Of a stretch of DNA of 39,102 nucleotides, positions 32,975-39,102 are shown piece by piece (position 1 is the first letter of the stretch; every line of letters begins with the position of its first letter). Source of the stretch: CAZSTA01 sp964609495 [NCBI: uncultured bacterium]. GTDB taxonomy: Bacteria > CAZSTA01. The position numbers and the translations under genes were made by a program. The notes below the pieces were generated by a model. That model worked only from the letters and a program-made list of their open reading frames with translations, was not told the DNA's origin and searched no databases. The stretch spans positions 1 through 39,102 of the forward strand of contig CAZSTA010000008.1 of NCBI GenBank assembly GCA_964609495.1. Reading direction: 5' to 3'.

Positions 32975-34282
32975 TTACCACTCCTTGAAAAGCTTTAGTA
33001 GATCAGAAGCTTTAACGATGCCGATTGGTTTACCGTTCCCATCGGTTACGATCAAAGCTTCACTCCTATTCGTTAACATGCATTCTAAGGCTTCCTTCAC
33101 CGAAGTACTAGGACCAACTATAGTGCAGCTTCTGCTCATAACTTCTGCTACCGGCAAGGAAAGAGCCTTAGTGATGAGTTCAGGAGTTATCTTCTTCGCC
33201 TTCGTGAACTTACTTACCCGCTTACTTATATAATCATAGAACTCGCTAGTTAGAGAGCGGCTCTTCCCCATTGGCATAGGGATAAAGGGGCGATGTTGAA
33301 GAAAGGCCAGATGGCTTCCTAAGATCGATTGACCGGTCTTAGAATCTACGCTGAGCAGATAACGCAGAGAGCTATCGGGAACTTCCTCCTCGCTACTTTC
33401 AGGGATAGATGAGAGATAAGTTAAGCGATATAGATCATCCGGGGATAATATTTCCTTGAAATTCGCCTCAGCCTCGATATACCTAGCCAGATCCATATCC
33501 TGATCGGCATACTTCAGAGAATATTTCTCCAAAGTATCTATAGCATCTGCCAAGAATACTCCTAAAGCTACGCTTAGATTGAAGAGGAGGCCAGCGACTA
33601 CTATCGCCGCATCGTCAGATTGCCCTGGTCCCTCCTCATAGCGGATGTAGGTATAGATTATATTATTATCATCTTCCTCTTTAGAATCGACTATTAGACC
33701 AATCCTTCTATACTCCTGGATCTTATCTTTATGTTCCTGATGAGCCAGAATATCTCCATCTAATCCCATCTGCTCCATCACTTCGGTATTGACTAGATGG
33801 CACTTTCCCCCTCCGATTGGAATCTGATAGATCTCCTCAACTTTTTCCCTCACCTCAATATCATCTCTTAATCCACCTAGATAGATTCCTCTCAATACCT
33901 GAGTTGAATCCACTTTGATATTCTTAAGCTCGGGGATTCTTAATAGAGGTTGTCCTTTACTATTAATTAATTCTCGGTTAGAATCTCCTCTCAGGGTTTG
34001 TTTGACATATTCCTCTATCTCATCTATGAGCTTCTGCCTTTTAGATTTTATCCGTCTCGGCTCTCTATCCAAGGCCTTCACAACATCATCTATGGTAGTA
34101 TTGGGAAAGCGACGTTTATGAAATAAGCCACTTCCTTCATGAGCTCTTCCTTCAACTGACTGTATCAGAATTAGAGCTTCTATCTCCTCCGTTGTGCTTA
34201 ACTTTTCCTTCTCTGCTAGCGAGGTGAAATCCTTCACCAATAGATCATAAGGGGCTACTCCCGCCTTAGTAGTTTCTGACAT
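32975..34282 (-). CDS. CBS-domain protein with uncharacterised N-terminal region
   Basis: A 435-residue cytoplasmic protein. Only the C-terminal ~60 residues are recognised, as a single CBS motif (VAEVMSRSCTIVGPSTSVKE, then EALIVTDGNGKPIGIVKASD). CBS motifs usually come in pairs that bind adenosyl ligands, so this one probably pairs by dimerisation. The rest is unfamiliar: a charged helical segment (about 60-100), a beta-rich piece (LKNIKVDSTQVLRGIYLGG), and a region GPGQSDDAAIVVAGLLFNLS with a hydrophobic stretch. The last is soluble-looking overall. A second part, SILGSHLAFLQHRPFIPMPM, precedes the CBS. It heads an operon with the Nudix and AI-2E genes under the promoter at 34373-34401. Function is unknown. 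Confidence 0.72.
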   Translation of the reverse strand: MSETTKAGVAPYDLLVKDFTSLAEKEKLSTTEEIEALILIQSVEGRAHEGSGLFHKRRFPNTTIDDVVKALDREPRRIKSKRQKLIDEIEEYVKQTLRGDSNRELINSKGQPLLRIPELKNIKVDSTQVLRGIYLGGLRDDIEVREKVEEIYQIPIGGGKCHLVNTEVMEQMGLDGDILAHQEHKDKIQEYRRIGLIVDSKEEDDNNIIYTYIRYEEGPGQSDDAAIVVAGLLFNLSVALGVFLADAIDTLEKYSLKYADQDMDLARYIEAEANFKEILSPDDLYRLTYLSSIPESSEEEVPDSSLRYLLSVDSKTGQSILGSHLAFLQHRPFIPMPMGKSRSLTSEFYDYISKRVSKFTKAKKITPELITKALSLPVAEVMSRSCTIVGPSTSVKEALECMLTNRSEALIVTDGNGKPIGIVKASDLLKLFKEW

Positions 34283-34331
34283 CCAATCAGCTCTCCTTTC
34301 CGTATCCGGTAATATTTCGGATGGGACTTAT

Positions 34332-34391
34332 CATATCGCTCCATCTCAATCCTAATCTGGAGTTACAATTATATTATAGCAAAGCGATATG
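34332..34391. repeat. Perfect 9-base inverted repeat flanking the CBS-operon promoter -10
   Basis: CATATCGCT at 34332-34340 and AGCGATATG at 34383-34391 are exact reverse complements. Centres are 51 bases apart, about five helical turns. One lies inside the promoter spacer and the other downstream of the inferred start. The arrangement suits a looping repressor, or a long-range hairpin. Confidence 0.5.
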
Positions 34392-34401
34392 TTTAAATCA
34401 A
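34373..34401 (-). promoter_or_regulatory. Sigma70-type promoter for the CBS/Nudix/AI-2E operon
   Basis: On the minus strand TTGATT (34396-34401), a 17-base spacer and TATAAT (34373-34378), giving a leader of about 85 bases before the ATG at 34282. Confidence 0.7.
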
Positions 34402-34795
34402 CTTTTAAGAGAACGAATATTTGGAGAGGTGATGAAGATTATAAAGTCTCTACTTTGATACTTATTTTGAGAGCCATGAATTTCCGTAAGGTTTGTATTA
34501 CCCATACCCTCTATCCAAAAAATCCGCTTGGAAACCGAGTTTTCAGTTTAGCGTCCTCAAAAAATGCGAAACTATAGTTGTTATATTTCGTATAATATGC
34601 AAGAAAAACATATTTTAGCGAGGACATCTCGTATAGAATCGCAATCCTACTGATCTCGAGGGACTAGTTTGTTATTAGAAGTCTAATTAACTCTATAATT
34701 GGGTATATATATCACAAAATATATCAAGGAAGGTTCATAATCAATAAACACTCGGTTATTAGCACTAAACCTGTTATTTTTAGGAGGCATTTATT
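34402..34795. other. AT-rich intergenic region upstream of the giant protease
   Basis: Nearly 400 bases with no supported gene. The short ORF here has no ribosome site and no family resemblance. TATAAT boxes at 34591 and 34694 are candidate -10 elements for the protease gene, but neither has a good -35. The ribosome site AGGAGG is at 34782-34787. No RNA gene is recognised. Confidence 0.5.
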
Positions 34796-37700
34796 ATGTT
34801 TAAGAAACTAGGTTTGTCGATATTAATCTTCTTCCTTATATCGCCCCTCGTATTGTTTCTAGGAAGCAATATAGCTTATACTGGTGAGCTTGATCCAGCA
34901 CTTGTGGAAGAGCTTAATAATATCCAGCCGAAAGATAAGATCAGCGTTATAGTTTATATGAGAAGACAAGCGGATCTAAGAGGGATAAAAGGAGATCCTG
35001 CTGCTGTTATCAGAACGCTCCAATCCACCTCCAACCTCGACCAGGATGATATCAACACCTATTTGGAAGAGCAACAGAAGTTGGGGAATGTAGAGAAAAT
35101 CGAAAAATATTGGATCTTCAACGGGCTGGCTGTAACTGCTACTAAGGAGGTAATTGAAGAAATCGGGGTGAGAGCGGATGTAGAATGGGTTTTCAATGAT
35201 GAGCTTATCTCTATTCCTCCTGAGCCGGATCCTGCTCCTGATGAGATTCGGAGTGGAGCCGAATGGAACATCTCGAAGGTTCGGGCTCCTGAAGTCTGGG
35301 ATTTAGGATATGATGGTTCGGGAGTGGTAGTAGCTAATATCGATTCTGGGGTAGATTATACTCATCCAGATTTGGCCAGTAAATATCGTGGAGGGAGCAA
35401 TAGCTGGTATGATGCGGTAAATGGTCAGTCTAATCCTTATGACGATTATGGTCATGGGACGCACACGATGGGGACTATAGTAGGAGGGAATGCTGGTGGG
35501 TCGCATATAGGGGTAGCTCCTGGTGCTACCTGGATAGCAGCCAAAGCTTTGAATTCCGATGGGTCCGGCAGTAGCTTAGATATACTTTCATGTATGCAGT
35601 GGGTGATGGATCCCGATGGCGATCCTAATACTAGAGATGAACCCAAAGTAGTCAATAACTCCTGGGGAGGTAGTGGATGTAGTACTATATATCAAGCGAG
35701 CGTTCAGGCTTGGGTAGCCGCGGGAATCTTTCCTTGCTTCTCCATTGGCAATTCTGGCCCCACTCCAGGAAGCGCTGAACGCCCAGGGAATTACCCGGAG
35801 TCTTTCTCCGTTGGAGCAACTGATAGTTCTGATGTGATAGCATCTTTCAGCAGTCGAGGGCCATCTCCATGTAATGGTGAGATCAAGCCCGAGGTTAGCG
35901 CTCCCGGAGTTAATATCCTCTCATCGATTCCCGGAGGATATGGTTATAGTGATGGGACCTCTATGGCTGCTCCTCATGTTGCAGGAGGAGTGGCTCTCCT
36001 TCTTAGTGCTGATCCCAGCTTGAGCATAGATCAGCTCAAGCAACGTTTACAGGAAGGAGCTGTCGAGCTGGGCTCTCCGGGAGAGGATAATGATTATGGT
36101 TGGGGTCGTATCGATCTCTATAATTCACTTCCAGTTCCTCCTCCCTCCCCTCCCACTTTGCTTTCACCAACTAATGGTTCGACAACGAATGACAATACAC
36201 CAACCTTCGATTGGAGTGATGTGAGCGGAGCAGTTGAGTATCAGCTTCTAGTGGATAACAACAGCAATTTCAGTAGTCCAGAGATAGATATTACTACTTC
36301 TTCAAGCACCTATACTCCTACTGATGCCTTAGCTGATGATACCTACTATTGGAAAGTAAGAGCTAAGAATAGCTCTGGGATCTGGGGAGATTATAGCGGA
36401 ACTTGGTCCTTTACTATTGATACTCCATTACCCAATCCTCCCACTTTGATATCTCCTACTAATGGTTCAACGATATCTGATAATACCCCCGCTTTTGATT
36501 GGAGTGATGTGAGCGGAGCAGTTGAGTATCAGCTTCTAGTAGATAATGACAGCAATTTCAGTAGTCCAGAGATAGATATTACTACTTCTTCAAGCACTTA
36601 TACTCCTACTATTGCGTTAACTGATGGAACTTACTACTGGAAGGTGAAAGCGAAGGATGGCTCACTAAATTGGAGTGATTATAGCGATAGCTGGGACTTC
36701 ACAATAGATACTAGTAACCCTAACCCTACCCAGTATTGGGCGGTGATCGCGGGAATATCTGTCTATCAATATATAAACAATCTCGAATATTGCGATGATG
36801 ATGCTCAAGATATCTATAACGCTCTTATCACCAAGGATAATTGGGATGCCAGCAGGATGAAGCTCCTCATCGATTCTGCCGCAAGCAAGTCGGGAATCCA
36901 GAACTGGATAAATTGGGCAGGGAGTCAGATGGACTCCAACGATGTATTCCTATTCACCTTCTCAGGACATGGCACAAATGGCACTGATATAGCTCCTATT
37001 GATGAAACTGATGGGCTGGATGAATATATCTGCCCCTATGATATGTCTTCTCTCAGTAGCGCGATAAGGGATGACGAGCTGAGCGATTGGTTGGGGGCTT
37101 TGCCAACTACGAATATAGCTGTTATTCTCGACACTTGTTATAGCGGCGGTCAGATTAAGATCGGGGACGCTAAAGATAAATTTACTATAAAGACCATTGC
37201 TGATTTGAAATCTAGAGTAGGTAAGGATGATGGCTTTGCTAAAGATCTAGATGACCTTCTAGGCTCGGTGGCTATCACCGCTTGCGATGATGATGAGTAT
37301 TCCTATGAAAGTAGTGGACTTGGGAACGGGGTCTTCTGCTACTATGTAATTGAGGGATTAGAAGGGGAGGCTGATTCTAACAGCGATAATCAGATTAGTG
37401 TTGAGGAAGTTTTCGATTATGCGGATCCTTTAACTAGGGCTTACGCGCCTCAGAATCCCCAGATCTCTGATCGATACCCCGGAGAATTGGTCATCTCTAT
37501 TGGAGGTGGAGGTGTAAGCGATGCAATCGCTCGCGTGGAGATAGATCACACTTGGAGAGGGGATTTAGTCGTCAAGGTAGGAGTTGGTGATCCAGCTAGT
37601 CCTGATTGGGTGACAATCGTCTCCGATCGCGAAGGAGGATCTGCTGATAATATCTATACCGATGTCGATATCTTAGGTGGTTTAGCATACTTACCTCCTA

Positions 37701-39102
37701 GCCTTGCTAATCGCTGGTTCCTAGAGGTCTCCGATGAGGCATATCAGGATACAGGAACTATTCAAACTTTCAGGATAGAATATGAAGGTCAGGCTTATAT
37801 TTCCGATGATCCACCAGTTCCGATAGAAGATTATCAAACCTCGTATGCTTACATTCCTTCCGCGCAATATAGTTGGTATTTTGGACAGGGATATGGAGCG
37901 CCTGGCTGGCAAACTTATGTGATGATGGTTAATCCCCACGCCTATGTAGTGAACTACAACGCTACCTTCTACAAGGAGGGAGGAGGGACAGCAACTGACT
38001 CTGGAATTATCAATCCCTATGCTCGAAAGACGATACCTGCTCATCTCCTCCCTGGCTTGGGAGATGCCTTCTGTGCCAAGATAGAGACGAGTGGGCCGAT
38101 AGTAGCCGAGCAACCGATGTATTGGAATTGGAGTGGGGGATTCCCTCAAGGAGGACACACTACCATCGGAGCACCTGAGTTATCAGATACCTGGTATTTT
38201 GGAGCAGGATTTGCAGGAACAGGTTGGCAGACTTACCTAATGATGTCTAATCCTCATAACTATTCAGTGAGCTACACCGCTACCTTCTACAAGGAAGGAG
38301 GAGGAACAGCAACTGACGCTGGGACCATCAATCCCTATTCTCGAAAGACGATACCTGCTCATCTCCTCCCCGAATTGGTAGGTTATCCCTTCTCGGCGAA
38401 GATAGAGACGAGTGCGCCGATAGTAGCGGAGAGACCAATGTATTGGAACTGGAGTGGGGGCTTCCCACAAGGAGGACATACCACTATAGGAGCACCTGAA
38501 TTATCACAAACTTGGTATTTTGGACAGGGATTTGGAAAGAGTGGCTGGCAGACTTATGTGATGATGGTTAATCCCCACGATTATGAAGTGACCTATGATG
38601 CTTACTTCTACAAGGAGGGAGGAGGAACAGTAGAAGATCATGGAACTATCGCTCCCAATGCTCGAAAGACGATACCTGCTCATCTCCTCCCTGGCTTGGG
38701 AGATGCCTTCTGTGCCAAGATAGAGACGAGTGGGCCGATAGTAGCCGAGCAACCGATGTATTGGAATTGGAGTGGGGGATTCCCCCAAGGAGGACATACC
38801 ACCATCGGAGCACCTGAGTTATCAGATACCTGGTATTTTGGACAGGGCTATGGAGGGAGTGGCTGGCAAACCTATGTGATGATGACTAATCCCCATAGCT
38901 ATGCAGTGAACTACACTGCTTACTTCTACAAGGAGGGAGGAGGGACAGTAACTGACTCTGGGACCATCAATCCCAATGCTCGAAAGACGATACCTGCTCA
39001 TCTCCTCCCTGGCTTGGGAGATGCCTTCTGTGCCAAGATAGAGACGAGTGGGCCGATAGTAGCCGAGCAACCGATGTATTGGAATTGGAGTGGGGGATTC
39101 CC
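34796..39102 (+). CDS. Giant secreted multidomain protease: S8 subtilase + FN3-like + caspase-like C14 + P-domain + DUF5719-like repeats (3' partial)
   Basis: The frame is open to the window end (over 1,435 residues). The ATG is 8 bases after AGGAGG. Order: signal peptide (SILIFFLISPLVLFLGSNIA); I9-type propeptide (about 45-140); subtilase with Asp183 (NIDSGVDYTHPDL), His220 (YGHGTHTMGT), oxyanion Asn319 (SIGNSGP) and Ser389 (DGTSMAAPHVAGG). Two FN3-like domains of about 96 residues follow. Next is a caspase-like domain starting YWAVIAGISVYQYINNLEYC, with His725 (TFSGHGTNG), Cys781 (VILDTCYSGG) and an EF-hand-like loop DSNSDNQISVEE at 860. Then come a P-domain (about 909-995) and tandem ~106-residue repeats with WYFGQG, GWQTYVMM and AKIETSGPIVAE, resembling DUF5719 repeats of surface proteins. 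All catalytic residues of both peptidases are present. It probably acts outside the cell. Confidence 0.93.
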   Translation, partial: MFKKLGLSILIFFLISPLVLFLGSNIAYTGELDPALVEELNNIQPKDKISVIVYMRRQADLRGIKGDPAAVIRTLQSTSNLDQDDINTYLEEQQKLGNVEKIEKYWIFNGLAVTATKEVIEEIGVRADVEWVFNDELISIPPEPDPAPDEIRSGAEWNISKVRAPEVWDLGYDGSGVVVANIDSGVDYTHPDLASKYRGGSNSWYDAVNGQSNPYDDYGHGTHTMGTIVGGNAGGSHIGVAPGATWIAAKALNSDGSGSSLDILSCMQWVMDPDGDPNTRDEPKVVNNSWGGSGCSTIYQASVQAWVAAGIFPCFSIGNSGPTPGSAERPGNYPESFSVGATDSSDVIASFSSRGPSPCNGEIKPEVSAPGVNILSSIPGGYGYSDGTSMAAPHVAGGVALLLSADPSLSIDQLKQRLQEGAVELGSPGEDNDYGWGRIDLYNSLPVPPPSPPTLLSPTNGSTTNDNTPTFDWSDVSGAVEYQLLVDNNSNFSSPEIDITTSSSTYTPTDALADDTYYWKVRAKNSSGIWGDYSGTWSFTIDTPLPNPPTLISPTNGSTISDNTPAFDWSDVSGAVEYQLLVDNDSNFSSPEIDITTSSSTYTPTIALTDGTYYWKVKAKDGSLNWSDYSDSWDFTIDTSNPNPTQYWAVIAGISVYQYINNLEYCDDDAQDIYNALITKDNWDASRMKLLIDSAASKSGIQNWINWAGSQMDSNDVFLFTFSGHGTNGTDIAPIDETDGLDEYICPYDMSSLSSAIRDDELSDWLGALPTTNIAVILDTCYSGGQIKIGDAKDKFTIKTIADLKSRVGKDDGFAKDLDDLLGSVAITACDDDEYSYESSGLGNGVFCYYVIEGLEGEADSNSDNQISVEEVFDYADPLTRAYAPQNPQISDRYPGELVISIGGGGVSDAIARVEIDHTWRGDLVVKVGVGDPASPDWVTIVSDREGGSADNIYTDVDILGGLAYLPPSLANRWFLEVSDEAYQDTGTIQTFRIEYEGQAYISDDPPVPIEDYQTSYAYIPSAQYSWYFGQGYGAPGWQTYVMMVNPHAYVVNYNATFYKEGGGTATDSGIINPYARKTIPAHLLPGLGDAFCAKIETSGPIVAEQPMYWNWSGGFPQGGHTTIGAPELSDTWYFGAGFAGTGWQTYLMMSNPHNYSVSYTATFYKEGGGTATDAGTINPYSRKTIPAHLLPELVGYPFSAKIETSAPIVAERPMYWNWSGGFPQGGHTTIGAPELSQTWYFGQGFGKSGWQTYVMMVNPHDYEVTYDAYFYKEGGGTVEDHGTIAPNARKTIPAHLLPGLGDAFCAKIETSGPIVAEQPMYWNWSGGFPQGGHTTIGAPELSDTWYFGQGYGGSGWQTYVMMTNPHSYAVNYTAYFYKEGGGTVTDSGTINPNARKTIPAHLLPGLGDAFCAKIETSGPIVAEQPMYWNWSGGF
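36209..36609 (+). repeat. Recent in-gene duplication of the FN3-like domain
   Basis: 36209-36321 and 36497-36609 match over 113 bases with about four differences, offset 288 bases (96 codons). Both contain GATTGGAGTGATGTGAGCGG. Flanking parts of the same domains are much more diverged, which suggests gene conversion or recent duplication of the core. Confidence 0.85.
37874..39102 (+). repeat. Tandem 318-321 bp coding repeats (DUF5719-like), at least four units
   Basis: Units begin with TGGTATTTTGGA at 37874, 38192, 38513 and 38831. Each unit encodes WYFG, GWQTYxMMxNP, FYKEGGG, ARKTIPAHLLP, AKIETSxPIVAE and MYWNWSGGFPQGGHTTIGAP. A 125-base block is identical in units 1, 3 and 4 (38021-38145, 38660-38784, 38978-39102), while unit 2 differs. 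The fourth unit is cut by the end of the window. Confidence 0.92.

Noticed and set aside
34389-34577. A 61-codon ORF in the gap before the giant protease
   Set aside because: It has no ribosome site, overlaps the divergent promoter and shows no recognisable family or sensible composition.
37874-39102. Regularly spaced repeats near the right edge, as in a CRISPR array
   Set aside because: The repeats are 318-321 bases, contiguous and in frame within one protein. There are no spacers and no cas genes.

Overview
The window looks like a piece of chromosome from an uncultured, diderm, probably anaerobic bacterium of middling GC content. The diderm reading rests on an OstA/LptA-type protein and two lipoproteins with clear lipoboxes. 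The anaerobe reading rests on an aldehyde:ferredoxin oxidoreductase and a Dps-like ferritin/peroxiredoxin pair. AGA, AGG and ATA codons are frequent throughout. I cannot name the phylum. There are no rRNA or tRNA genes, no CRISPR array and no transposase. The right edge falls inside a tandem repeat, so it is probably a real contig end.

Left part (1-14529): a 5'-cut alpha/beta hydrolase, a MATE exporter and an AOR on the + strand face a YtcJ-type amidohydrolase. A long minus-strand operon then runs coaX > dusB > an uncharacterised 300-aa protein > a sugar-phosphate nucleotidyltransferase > a secreted CsgG-like/FG-GAP protein that is split by a frameshift. Next come a membrane PAS histidine kinase, whose 3' flank holds the wreck of a receiver domain, and an OstA/LptA-like protein.

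Middle (14715-25471): a promoter with both consensus boxes (TTGACA, 17 bp, TATAAT) precedes a co-directional run of envelope genes. These are a lipoprotein with Ig/FN3-like domains, a CarboxypepD_reg + DNRLRE lipoprotein, a TPR protein, an acidic protein ending in a Roadblock/LC7-like domain, a coiled-coil membrane protein, RimI, and a three-PEGA + FG-GAP protein. A short palindromic element occurs six times in the window. Three copies are intergenic and three lie in frame inside two ORFs, much as Rickettsia palindromic elements do. The block ends with a Dps-like ferritin, a peroxiredoxin and a strong terminator.

Right part (25591-39102): mutS2 converges with a class A penicillin-binding protein that has three Cys/His motifs in its tail and a duplicated 3' end. 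A minus-strand operon follows (CBS-domain protein > Nudix > AI-2E family transporter). Last is a very large secreted protein, cut by the window end, that carries a complete S8 subtilase, two FN3-like domains, a caspase-like C14 domain, a P-domain and at least four ~106-aa DUF5719-like surface repeats.

The points most worth following up are the ORF-invading palindromic element, the subtilase-caspase fusion, and the envelope gene block with its bacterial Roadblock-like protein.
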